From Prostheceraeus crozeri (lineage: Eukaryota > Platyhelminthes > Polycladida > Euryleptidae): a stretch of 64,000 nucleotides of DNA. The first letter of the stretch is position 1. Each line of letters begins with the position of its first letter. The stretch is from contig CAJQUW010011032.1 of the NCBI GenBank assembly GCA_907163375.1, positions 1 through 64,000 on the forward strand, written 5' to 3'. Positions 56,064-64,000 of the stretch are shown piece after piece. Position numbers and translations under genes: made by a program. Below the pieces are notes generated by a model that saw only the letters and a list, made by a program, of their open reading frames with translations, did not search any database and had not been told where the DNA came from.

Positions 56064-56648
56064 TTAGTGAGTGTGGGAGGGGATGTAGCAGGTGACAATG
56101 TGCCAATTCGTTGGCATTTTCATCGTCTGAAGCATTGGAGCAGTAGCCACTGTTGAATCAAGTTCTTTCAATGTCTCATTATTCAAAGCAAATTTTGGCA
56201 CATAATGCTTTTTCAATAGTTTAAGAAAGTATGACCAACCAGGTGGAACATAGCCCTGACGGCGCTTTCTACGTGTCGCATACTGAATCAAGTCTTCATA
56301 ACGTGAAGCATCAATCACTTTATTTTCATCTGTAATGATTTCTCCTCTATCATTTACATTGAGATGGGGTTCAATACTGTTGAAAAGAGATATGGCATGT
56401 GCACGAGATGCTAAAGGTGTAGCAGTCGATACAGAGTCACGCATCTTATTCTTCAAGTTTTTCAATTGCTCAACAGTTTCCGATTGTAATAATACAGCAC
56501 GATGTGGATCTTTGATGTGAACATTTTGCTGATAATCTATTTCTTTCCTATACATTTGATTTGCAAGAGGTTGCTTTACTTGCTGCATGGCAGTCAATTG
56601 TACATATTCATCCTGAGGAATAACAATCATGCGAGAATAAGAACTCAT
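56064..56648 (-). CDS. Polinton-specific protein (194 aa), unknown
   Basis: Starts MSSYSRMIVIPQDEYVQL at 56648, has a central predicted helix (VEQLKNLKNKMRDSV), and a basic stretch RRKRRQGYVPPGWSYFLKLL. I recall proteins with the R-x-I-V-I-P...Y opening in other Polintons, but no function. It sits directly downstream of the ATPase gene on the same strand, 6 bp away, which suggests a morphogenesis role. Confidence 0.6.
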   Translation of the reverse strand: MSSYSRMIVIPQDEYVQLTAMQQVKQPLANQMYRKEIDYQQNVHIKDPHRAVLLQSETVEQLKNLKNKMRDSVSTATPLASRAHAISLFNSIEPHLNVNDRGEIITDENKVIDASRYEDLIQYATRRKRRQGYVPPGWSYFLKLLKKHYVPKFALNNETLKELDSTVATAPMLQTMKMPTNWHIVTCYIPSHTH

Positions 56649-56653
56649 AGTTT

Positions 56654-57262
56654 TTAGATAATCATGGGAGTTTTCAAAATATCACTTCGAAATCTAAATT
56701 CTTCAGGACACTCTTGCGTAAAGTCAATGAATAAGTAACCGTATGGTTTTTCAGTAGCTGCTTGAAAAATTTCAATTAAGGCTTTTGATCCTCTGGGTGC
56801 AACTTGTCGCGCTAAAATTTCAAATTGACTTTTATCTCGCGGATTCTTGAAAATAGCATAATAGTGTGTATTCAGGTTTCGTGTACGAGCTTCTTTTCCA
56901 TCAGGAAACAAATTTTGTGTGATATAGATGATAAAACACCTTTTATGATGTGCTGTGCGAGTGATCATATCTGTAACATCTTTTGAATTCTTACTTTCTT
57001 TTAATAAATCATCCAATACAACAACATCATTAGATTGAAGTTTATCCACTGCAATAATTCCTTCATGTCGAATAAAGTTGCGACTTTGCAATTCCTGAAA
57101 CAGCGACGGTTGATAAATACCATAACACCAAATCACTCGATTGATAGGTTCCTTAAACAACTCCCTTCTTTCATCCAATAAATTCAGCGTGAAAACAGTT
57201 TTACCTGCATGAGATGGGCCTGATACAGTCAGAACTTTATCACATTGAAGTCTGAAATCCAT
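56654..57262 (-). CDS. ATP: Polinton packaging ATPase (FtsK/HerA-like)
   Basis: The genome-packaging ATPase of the element. The Walker A motif is VSGPSHAGKTVFTLNLL, Walker B is NDVVVLDDLLKE, and KRCFIIYITQNLFPDGKEAR carries the sensor-like Gln. I begin at the ATG at 57262 (MDFRLQCDKVL), giving 202 residues, the usual size, and leaving a short gap from the preceding gene's stop at 57294. The frame is fully open. Confidence 0.92.
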   Translation of the reverse strand: MDFRLQCDKVLTVSGPSHAGKTVFTLNLLDERRELFKEPINRVIWCYGIYQPSLFQELQSRNFIRHEGIIAVDKLQSNDVVVLDDLLKESKNSKDVTDMITRTAHHKRCFIIYITQNLFPDGKEARTRNLNTHYYAIFKNPRDKSQFEILARQVAPRGSKALIEIFQAATEKPYGYLFIDFTQECPEEFRFRSDILKTPMII

Positions 57263-57293
57263 TATAATACTTTGAGATTCAACATTTGCATAA

Positions 57294-57644
57294 TTAACGC
57301 TTAGAGCCAAAGATATTACCCAATAGGTTACCCACGACAGGAGCTAACATTGGAAGTATTGCTGAAAGGAAACCGCCCTTTTGTGTTAGAGTTTTCCCCT
57401 TTCTTTGAAGGGTGACTTTAGGATTGGAGATGAAACGCAATTTTGTAGCATATCGCTTAAGTAACTTTCGTTGTTTTGGCGCTAATTTCTTCGTCCTCAA
57501 CTTTCTCACATGAGAAATAATTTCACGAATGAATTTATCGTTAGCATGTCGTATAGCATTGTATCGCTGATTTGCTTTCATTCGTCGGAGAGCTTGAATG
57601 GCTGAAGAAAACTTTGAAGACGTTTGACTTTTACGTTTCGTCAT
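57294..57644 (-). CDS. Small basic Polinton virion-associated protein (116 aa)
   Basis: Basic N-terminal two thirds (MTKRKSQTSSKF, RKLRTKKLAPKQRKLLKRY, LRFISNPKVTLQRKG) and a hydrophobic, Gly-rich tail (QKGGFLSAILPMLAPVVG). The pattern L-R-x-I-x-N-P ... K-G-G-F-L-x-x-L-x-P is common in small Polinton proteins upstream of the ATPase. A DNA- or capsid-associated role is inferred. Confidence 0.65.
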   Translation of the reverse strand: MTKRKSQTSSKFSSAIQALRRMKANQRYNAIRHANDKFIREIISHVRKLRTKKLAPKQRKLLKRYATKLRFISNPKVTLQRKGKTLTQKGGFLSAILPMLAPVVGNLLGNIFGSKR

Positions 57645-57695
57645 TTTCCGTGTTAGTCTTTGCTAAAACCTATCTTTACCACATTTGCATAGGTA

Positions 57696-58019
57696 CTAAC
57701 TATTGCGGCATAAGTGACACTCGAAATGAGCAATATCACAGTGGTTACATTTGCAAAGTTGAATGCAATTACGTATGAAACAGCGTTGACAAAAAGCGTG
57801 CTTACATCTCTTGAAGATGCGCTTTTCATTTCCATCCTTTCGCTTACATACATCACAACACATAGTTTCACCGTTACTGATGTCTATAGCAAGTCTTTTT
57901 GAAGATATGAATTTGCTAGCCTTTTCTAAATAATAGACGCATGTACAGAAGGAATATACTTCGAGAGTGAGCAGACATAGCTCGAAAACCAGTTGTGCTA
58001 CAATCAAGTACCACTGCAT
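57696..58019 (-). CDS. RING-like membrane protein of the Polinton
   Basis: From the ATG at 58019, a hydrophobic N-terminus (about residues 3-30, likely membrane helix or signal) is followed by a Cys/His pattern: CCDVCKRKDGNEKRIFKRCKH (first half), then FCQRCFIRNCIQLCKCNHC. The spacing C-x2-C ... C-x-H-x2-C-x2-C ... C-x2-C fits a RING-type zinc finger, as used by E3 ubiquitin ligases. The membrane-plus-RING layout could suggest host modulation, an inference only. It follows the 137-aa gene with 2 bp between them. Confidence 0.65.
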   Translation of the reverse strand: MQWYLIVAQLVFELCLLTLEVYSFCTCVYYLEKASKFISSKRLAIDISNGETMCCDVCKRKDGNEKRIFKRCKHAFCQRCFIRNCIQLCKCNHCDIAHFECHLCRNS

Positions 58020-58021
58020 TT

Positions 58022-58435
58022 TCAATTTTTCTTTATAGAAAGTTGAATGTGAATATCTGAAATCGCTTCAATCACTAGACTGCTGCCATGATGGTTAAAT
58101 GCAATAAGACGTTCAGCAATTTTTATCATATGTCTTTTAAAAAATTCTTCGGGGTGATCTACCACTTCCATTGAATAAGACGCAAAATGGAAAGAGCGAC
58201 TTTCCACCTCTTCCTTTCCAAAATGACTAAATTTAATTTTCGCAACTAATCGCGCCATGACAATGCTATCAGAGAATGTATTCATTAACTCTAGAAATAG
58301 AGTGCCGATAGAATCATCGACCACTGCTTCGATGTCGGTCTCATCTTTATGAAAATTTATCACATAATCTTGAACAGCCTCTTTTAAACTTTGCCTATGA
58401 AAATGTAATGTTCCGCAGTCGTTTGAGAAAGACAT
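58022..58435 (-). CDS. Polinton-specific protein (137 aa), unknown
   Basis: Starts at 58435 with MSFSNDCGTLHFHRQSL. Alternating hydrophobic and charged residues (RLVAKIKFSHFGKEEV, then IEAISDIHIQLSIKKN) suggest a small alpha/beta fold. It ends next to the RING-like gene. No family recognised. Confidence 0.5.
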   Translation of the reverse strand: MSFSNDCGTLHFHRQSLKEAVQDYVINFHKDETDIEAVVDDSIGTLFLELMNTFSDSIVMARLVAKIKFSHFGKEEVESRSFHFASYSMEVVDHPEEFFKRHMIKIAERLIAFNHHGSSLVIEAISDIHIQLSIKKN

Positions 58436-58519
58436 GATCGCCCTTTATCTAACCCATCCATTGCATGAAAACAACTCTTCTCATAGTAACATTTATTGAA
58501 TAATAGTAATAAGCATGCA

Positions 58520-59050
58520 TTATAAATCAATAGTTTGAAAGAGATAAAATAGATACAGCTGGTAACTATCATACAGCGAGCAATGATGACCATACAGGAC
58601 TTGAGCAGTGTTGAGGTAAGGAGGAAAGAAGCATTGGTTATGAACGTAGCTACTACAACGAACAGACAAAATAGGAACACACAAATCCTTAAAACGTTTC
58701 GTGACTTCATGGTAGTGTTGATTCACTCTACTATCCCAAGGTGGGAGCAAAATGTCATCAATGATTAGATTGGGAAATACTTTCCTCTCCTTAGTAGGAT
58801 TATTACAAAAGATGCGTATAACATTGAAAGCAGCTAACCATCGTTTAAAGTCAATAAGAAGAGCACTCTCACAAGAAAAGCCATAGTCTTGCAAATATTT
58901 CAGATTAAGTCCATGAATGTGTTTTCTCGCCCATTGATCAACATTGGGATCGCAGTTGGCATGTTGATGATAGACACTAACAATCTGATATGTCCAATTG
59001 TTCATAGCAATAGCACTGAGCTCCTGTACAGGTTCACCCTCACAATCCAT
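58520..59050 (-). CDS. DEDD-exonuclease-like Polinton protein
   Basis: The opening MDCEGEPVQELSAIAMN gives a D-x-E motif with an E-L-x-x-I/A run, like the first box of DnaQ/DEDD-type exonucleases. FSCESALLIDFKRWLAAFNV and PPWDSRVNQHYHEVTKRF supply further conserved-looking Asp, His and Trp residues. About 176 residues. If correct it could provide proofreading or end-processing next to the element's own polymerase. The assignment rests on pattern only, and other nuclease-like folds are possible. Confidence 0.5.
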   Translation of the reverse strand: MDCEGEPVQELSAIAMNNWTYQIVSVYHQHANCDPNVDQWARKHIHGLNLKYLQDYGFSCESALLIDFKRWLAAFNVIRIFCNNPTKERKVFPNLIIDDILLPPWDSRVNQHYHEVTKRFKDLCVPILSVRCSSYVHNQCFFPPYLNTAQVLYGHHCSLYDSYQLYLFYLFQTIDL

Positions 59051-59105
59051 AAAAATGATGATAGAATCCTAAAACGGAAATTTACACATCTAAGGAAACG
59101 TTCTA

Positions 59106-59351
59106 TTACATATTACAAAATGAAGAATTACATCGATGCTTTTCACGACAAAATACACAAATGATATGATGGCAACGAAGAAGTAAAATGTATCTAATAA
59201 GACCACGTCTACGACACTCAAAGCACATAAGCGAATTGTCATAGGGTAGAGTTAGGAAAGGACTAGTAATTCTCCTTCTTTGATTTGCGTTTTGATGCAG
59301 CATTCTTCTCCGACTTGCGCTTCGTACCACTGCTGTTAAGGATTTGATCAA
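59106..59351 (-). CDS. Second Cys/His-rich RING-like protein
   Basis: A Lys/Arg-rich N-terminus is followed by MCFECRRRGLIRYILLLRCH and then HIICVFCREKHRCNSSFC, a C-x2-C ... C-x-H-x2-C-x2-C ... C pattern reminiscent of a compact RING. The start is uncertain; the frame opens at the stop of the preceding gene. It parallels the RING-like protein at 57.7-58.0 kb. Confidence 0.5.
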   Translation of the reverse strand: MIKSLTAVVRSASRRRMLHQNANQRRRITSPFLTLPYDNSLMCFECRRRGLIRYILLLRCHHIICVFCREKHRCNSSFCNM

Positions 59352-60039
59352 TTATGTCGTCCACGCTGGGTGGTTTTGGAATATATAGGATGGATTCCAT
59401 ATGCATGGAGAGAGAGAGACTATTTTGTTATCCTTGTGCCGACCATAATATAGCCCATTCACTTTGAAAAGGATATCCCAAGTACCTTCTCCGAGCTCGT
59501 CGCATGTGATGGGTGCTGAATGATCTCCCTCCTTCTTATAGTAAGTGCACCAATGTGATACCGGTAGGCAAATTTGATTACCATCCCAAATCTTTCTATA
59601 GGGAGTATCCTTGTCATCTCTCGCCTTCCACTCTTGAGCAAGAGAAGTAGGAATGTCCATATTTAATGTCACGTACTCCTCAATAATATCAAGTTGGTAG
59701 CGAATGTACGGACTCACGGGGATCAGTATGTAGTCCCCATACTGATTGCGCATTATCTTGACATCCGTGGAAGGGAGCATTCCCGTTTGGAGTACTACGC
59801 TATGATCGTCATAACGCAAGACTTGTTTAAATTTACGCTGTAGCGGTGTAGGATTATGTACCTTGGTTGTTTCTTCCACTGGCCTCAGTTGTAGATGATC
59901 TGATCGGAGCGAACCTTGTAACGTTTGACCGCCATTTTGTCCTACTAGTGCAGCAGATGGAGTAGATGCCTGAAAATGAAAAAGATTGTATTAAGTTTAC
60001 GTTCAAGGGAGGAGAGGGAGGAAAGTAGCGACTTACCAT
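59352..60039 (-). CDS. Right-end Polinton gene with start-codon-splitting intron
   Basis: The first gene inward from the right end. An ATG at 60039-60037 is immediately followed by a donor GTAAGT, and an acceptor (TTTTCAG) at about 59970 opens the main exon, GCATCTACT, which runs open to 59352. The protein has no recognised domain; identifiable stretches include RYDDHSVVLQTGMLP, YILIPVSPYIRYQLDII and GDHSAPITCDELGEGTWDIL. The polymerase gene at the other end begins with the same ATG|GTAAGT arrangement and a near-identical exon start. A TATA box lies about 90 bp upstream. Confidence 0.6.
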
Positions 60040-60130
60040 TTTAGTTGGATAATAGAATAGAGAGAGAGAAAATGTGCGTCCGTCACTCGTGTGATTCAAC
60101 GATGGAATGATTCTCACTGTGGAAGGCTCG

Positions 60131-60162
60131 CTATTTATATAGAAATGCTTGATTCTCATTGG
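60131..60162 (-). promoter_or_regulatory. Right-end promoter: CCAAT and TATA boxes
   Basis: On the minus strand, CCAAT (60162-60158) lies 16 bp ahead of TATATAAATAG (60141-60131), pointing inward and mirroring the left-end promoter. It would drive the first leftward gene (59352-60039). Confidence 0.55.
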
Positions 60163-60164
60163 AC

Positions 60165-61538
60165 AATAACATCAAGCTGATTCCAAATCTGGCCTCCGTT
60201 CACCAATCCGAGCCTTCGTTCGCCCGCTGGAGCTGTTTCTTGGGAAATTCTAACTCTGTCGTTTTTCGTCAATCTCCCAAAATCTTAAATGGCGTCTCAC
60301 ATCTAAACGAAGACAGATATGAACAAGCCGTTTCTTTCAGTGAATTTGTCTCACTCTTAGCTTTCAAACGAGCTATTGCACGACAAAATCCGTCCACTGG
60401 AAGCCAAAATCGAAGGTAGCTCTCCCGGGGGGGGACGTCAGCGAAACTTTTTCTCTCCGATTGACTTGAAACTCACCATGCTGATTCCAAATCTGAAATC
60501 CGTTTTCCCATCCGATGCTTCGTTTTGACGCTAGAGCCCAAAACGTCCAAAATTCTAACTCTGTCGTTTTTCGCCAATCTGCCAAAATCTTAAATGGCGT
60601 CTCACATCTAAACGAAGACAGATATGAACAAGCCGATTCTTTCAGTGAATTTGTCTCACTCTTAGCTTTCAAACGAGCTATTGCACGACAAAATCCGTCC
60701 ACTAGAAGCAAAGTTGGAAGGTCGGTGCCGGGGAGGGGGGACGTCAGCGAAAATTTTTTCTCTCCGATTGCTTTCAAATTCACCATACCGATGCAGAATT
60801 TCACGCTGAATCCGAATCTGGCCTCCGTTTTCCCATCCGATGCTTCGTTTTGGCGCTACAGCCCAAGACGTCCAAAATTCTAACTCCGTCGTTTTTTCGA
60901 AAAATGTTGAAAATTTTTTCTCTCCGATTGACTTGAAACTCACCATACAGATGCAGAATTTCACGCTGATTCCAAATCTGAAATCCGTTTTCCCATCCGA
61001 TGCTTCGTTTTGACGCTAGAGCCCAAAAAGTCCAAAATTCTAACTCTGTCGTTTTTCGCCAATCTCCCAAAATCTTAAATGGCGTCTCACATCTAAACGG
61101 AGACAGATATGAACAAGCCGATTCTTTCAGTGTTTTTTTCTCACTCTTAGCTTTCAAACGAGCTATTGCACGACAAAATCCGTCCACTAGAAGCAAAGTT
61201 GGAAGGTCGGTGCCGGGGGGGGGGGAGGGGACGTCAGCGAAACTTTTTTCTCTCCGATTGCTTTCAAATTCACCATACCGATGCAGAATTTCACGGTGAA
61301 TCCAAATCTGGCCTCCGTTTTCACAACCGAGCACTGCTTCCACTCGAAACAGCCCATTTTACAACCCAACATTCAGCAGATTGCACGAAAAACATCACAC
61401 ACTATACCCTCAAGACGAAACCTGGCGGTCGCCCAAGACCACCACGACACTCTGTCGCTCCAGAGGGGGGGACGTCAGCGACCATTTTTCGATGGCGGCC
61501 ATCTTGCGCGGTCCAGAAGTGGAGTTTTACTTACTACT
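60165..61538. repeat. Polinton right terminal inverted repeat
   Basis: About 1370 bp, the inverted counterpart of 36770-37700 but longer because the internal modules (CCGATGCTTCGTTTTGACGC, CTCTCCGATTGACTTGAAAC, AATCTTAAATGGCGTCTCAC) are repeated more often. The outer ~230 bp match the left end most closely. Open frames inside are not treated as genes. Confidence 0.88.
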
Positions 61539-61755
61539 TATATGCGTCAACTTGCTAACTCATTCTGTTCGAAGTAGGCTTTTATGCTATTTTCACTGCG
61601 TCATTCATCAGTGAAACATAATATGAGTGGTGGAATATAAAGTGGATTGGCTATTGACCTAGTTGTTTGCCCACATATTAAGTGCGGCCGTGATTCTTTC
61701 GGCCTCCGAAATGGCGACCGAAAAATGTAGAAGGTTGCGCACCCCTTTTTTAGAG

Positions 61756-63078
61756 TATAGCATTACAAATCAGAAAACTGAAAAGGTCGGAAACCGGGAA
61801 GAAGTAGTCTTGAGAATCTACGAGTATTATTAAGAATCTACTGGAAATCTACTATGAAGTACTGCTCTCCGATTGTATACCTCACTTTATATCAAACTAT
61901 TGAAAGAGGCTCACCGGCGCAACATATTTGGTGCCTTCAATTCGCCTTTTTTTGTAATCGAGTTCGTGGTTATTAAGACGGGTACAGAGTGCGCGACATG
62001 CATCGACTAGCGTTTGGTCGACGCTTTTTGCTACCTAGCATTTGCATTTCCCAATTTTGATTCTTTTGGTCTTCCATCAACCGTATTTTATCGAACATGC
62101 GTGTAGCAGTAAGGATTTACCTCTTCTTCCATCAATCTTGTAATAATCCTTATTATGCATCAATCAGTTCAAGCCTTTAGACTTCAAAGTTTGCAAAGTA
62201 TTAGCGATTCTTACGCTATATGAGATTACAATTGTTGCCGGACTGAGTTCATATTGGATGTGAATCAAGCATTAATATTCTTATCAATAGCTTTACATGC
62301 CTTCAATGCTGAGATATAATATCAAAGGGACCTTATACTTGACGGCATGCATGCTCATGCTTATTGTGTACTTTTCGAACATGTTTATTGCTTTTGCTTA
62401 GAATGATGCATTACCTGCGACATGCGGGAATTTCCACAATTTGTGAATAAAAAGTCACGTCACGTCACCCGACAACTCTGTCTTAAGTGCTTAAATGCAA
62501 GTAATTGCCGGTGATTCCGTCGCACCGGCATCACCAGAGTAAGGGACTCAAAAAAAGTAAATCATGATTGTGCATAGACTTCTTTAAATTACAAAAATAG
62601 AACACAAAAAAAGGATCGCAAGCATTTTCTGTCATCTTGGTCTCCCGTCATTTTGAATCCCGTGTGGGATGCGTTCTGATCTTCTAGTCTGAAGATTTTA
62701 CAGTCCTGCTAATGTACCATGTTCCACAGCGGCAGGTAAATCAAAGGATGTGGAGAATAAGGTCTTATGAGCATTTGGTGTCAGCTACTTCGTTGTGACA
62801 ACTGGCTTCGGTTCTAGCTACATATAATTCAAATTGTGTACAGATGGGAGTCAAAAAGTGAATATTTACTGCTTTATGATCGTTTCGACGACACAATATG
62901 GTTAAAATATTTCTAAAAATCCATATTGGACAGTTGTTTTTCGGAACTACAAAATGGTCATATCGATGTATGTAAATAGCAAATATTTGATTATTGATTC
63001 AGCGTCATATAATGTTGATATTTCATTTTATTTGTGGTTTTAATTTCGAATTCCGATGATGCAACGTCTTCCTTTTAG
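61756..63078. other. Intron 3 tail before exon 4
   Basis: Ordinary AT-rich intron with no recognised element or gene, ending in CTTCCTTTTAG just before the exon at 63079. Confidence 0.5.
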
Positions 63079-63216
63079 GTTATCATGATTATGATAATTC
63101 ATTATGAGCACGTGAAGAGTGCAATGAATTCTGGCTATTATTTTTGCTTTTGGCTTATCTTCACGTTCATTACCGTCATTCGCTTTCGGTCATCTGTTCT
63201 CACTTTCGTTACTGAC
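63079..63216 (+). CDS. ABCC1: ABCC1/MRP1-like exon 4 (end of TMD0)
   Basis: A 138-bp, phase-0 exon bounded by CCTTTTAG and GTAAGT, the same length as human ABCC1 exon 4. Peptide: VIMIMIIHYEHVKSAMNSGY, then FCFWLIFTFITVIRFRSSV. It parallels [20 protein letters not shown] and LTFWLVALVCALAILRSKI of MRP1, with the loop between helices 3 and 4 (HYEHVKSAMNSG) aligned to [10 protein letters not shown] and the FWL of helix 4 conserved. It follows exon 3 after a 37.1-kb intron that holds the LINEs, the hAT and the Polinton. Confidence 0.9.
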
Positions 63217-64000
63217 GTAAGTATTCGATCTATCATCTGTATTTGGACACTCCACAGTTAATAAATTCTGCAGTTAATAATTGAAGTGTTTTTCTTAACA
63301 GTAGCAGACGTGCGCATCGGCAGATTTAGAGACATTAGAAACGAATCGAATCATGTCTTGATTCACCAATCGCATCTCGAATCGAATCATAAGAAACCTA
63401 TACTGGCCTGCTTTCGTATGTTTTCATTTGCGATTTGCTTGGCCAATTATACTGTTAGCCATTACGAAAGTAGTCCTACTAAATCGCATCCATTTTTTAG
63501 AGGGCTATTGAAAGATGTAGTGACTCATTGGCGCTCATAAGAAATGCGACAGTCAAATCAATGTATTTCTTAGATGATAATAATCTATTGCGCTTTTGCG
63601 CTACTTATTTCTTATGATATGTTAACGCTAGATTATGAGTAAAGATAGTAGATGTTTTTTGCCTCGCGACGCTCCATTCGACATTTTGTGTCAAAAGAAA
63701 GGGTTTGATTGATGGACATGGTTTACTAGGCTCGGTATTACATGGCTGCGAGGACGGGCTATTTGAGCATTAACTTTTGTATAGCAACCGATGTCTTTAA
63801 CCGTTTTCAAGTTATTGGTTGGGATGTGTCAAGATAAATAAACTATTTCAGTGAGAATCGAACATCTGAAGATTGTTGCATCGTCACACTTGAATCGCAT
63901 CGAACGAGAAGAGGTCATAGTACTTTGCGTCACTTTATGCGACACATTCATTGTTGAACTTCGGCCGACCCATTGGATATTGCACTCCACAGTTTTCGCT
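63217..64000 (+). other. Start of the next transporter intron
   Basis: Follows the consensus donor GTAAGT at 63217. The open frame at 63286-63540 has no acceptor in a frame compatible with a phase-0 exon, so it is not called. No other element recognised. Confidence 0.5.

Larger units (their letters stand above)
36770..61538. mobile_element. Polinton/Maverick, 24.8 kb, largely whole
   Basis: It begins AGTAGTAAGTAAAACTCC and ends with the inverted copy, flanked on both sides by the 6-bp duplication TATATG (36764-36769, 61539-61544). Size, AG...CT termini, long inverted repeats and gene content (protein-primed PolB, retroviral-type integrase with chromodomain, packaging ATPase, cysteine protease, major capsid protein, pVI/pX-like protein) all fit the family. 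The left third is transcribed rightward, the right half mostly leftward, with a short rightward block at 49.4-52.4 kb. A Tc1 element is inserted in it. Most frames are open; I estimate roughly four to six breaks overall. The perfect duplication and closely similar ends argue for a recent insertion. Confidence 0.96.
36194..61747. mobile_element. Small non-autonomous hAT containing the Polinton
   Basis: The left end CAGGGATGCGCAACC (36194) and the right end, the complement of AAGGGGTGCGCAACC (to 61747), are inverted copies. Each is followed inward by CGGCCG/GGCCTCC text. Flanks are TTTTGGAG (36186-36193) and TTTTAGAG (61748-61755), an 8-bp duplication with one difference. Outside the Polinton only about 785 bp of this element remain (36194-36769 and 61539-61747), with no transposase. 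It was therefore an internally deleted hAT before the 24.8-kb Polinton landed in it. Confidence 0.85.

Noticed and set aside
60373-61558. Several open frames of 100-180 codons in the right terminal repeat
   Set aside because: Same reason as on the left: repeat-derived frames without protein-like composition.
63286-63540. Open frame with RFRDI resembling the start of MRP1 exon 5
   Set aside because: Exon 4 ends in phase 0, and none of the AG dinucleotides before this stretch gives an in-frame phase-0 exon for the FRDI reading; the rest does not match MRP1.
1-64000. CRISPR arrays, riboswitches, bacterial promoters and ribosome-binding sites
   Set aside because: The sequence is a metazoan intron landscape; no such structures were seen.

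Overview
This is a transposon-rich stretch of an animal genome. It is almost entirely intronic sequence of one host gene on the + strand, an ABCC1/MRP1-like ABC transporter. Three consecutive small coding exons (9395-9571, 25810-25938, 63079-63216) encode parts of the N-terminal TMD0 membrane domain. Their lengths (177, 129 and 138 bp) and phase-0 junctions match human ABCC1 exons 2, 3 and 4 (177, 126 and 138 bp, from memory). The introns are about 16.2 kb and 37.1 kb. No bacterial-style operon, CRISPR array or rRNA was seen. The AT-rich intronic background, frequent TAGGCCTA/TACATGTA words and the mix of hAT, piggyBac, Harbinger, Tc1, Penelope, LINE and Polinton elements suggest a marine invertebrate, perhaps a deuterostome; this taxonomic guess is weak.

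Layout. 1-2.4 kb: a hAT (ZBED/SCAND3-like) transposase on the minus strand. 2527-5099: a decayed hAT with an exact 8-bp target duplication. 5.1-9.4 kb: ordinary intron. 9.8-10.4 kb: a foldback-like long inverted repeat. 11.6-18.6 kb: a nest in which a Penelope 3' end and a gag-like retroelement fragment are split by piggyBac element 1 (12800-18335). That piggyBac carries a hAT (13015-16164), which in turn carries a second Penelope element. 19.1-25.5 kb: a second nest, in which a LINE is split by piggyBac element 2 (19558-25302), itself holding a nearly intact PIF/Harbinger element (22624-25075). 29.4-35.1 kb: two adjoining GC-rich LINEs, then a 97-bp minisatellite.

36194-61747: a small hAT with terminal repeats and a near-perfect 8-bp duplication, almost wholly filled by a 24.8-kb Polinton/Maverick (36770-61538; 6-bp duplication TATATG). 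The Polinton has long inverted repeats built of internal repeats. It carries the expected core set: protein-primed DNA polymerase B, integrase with chromodomain, packaging ATPase, adenain-like protease, major capsid protein and a basic pVI/pX-like protein. It also has many element-specific genes. A Tc1 element (49677-51478) interrupts one of them.

The most unusual item is a 181-codon Polinton gene (51889-52434) whose product reads as a complete two-repeat TATA-binding-protein saddle. Other notable Polinton features are three copies of a ~139-bp cassette with a hairpin after successive short genes, a start-codon-splitting intron signal shared by genes facing each other from the two ends, two RING-like proteins and a DEDD-exonuclease-like protein. 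The Polinton looks largely whole with only a handful of breaks, which suggests a fairly recent insertion. The hAT around it and the elements in the first 20 kb look older.
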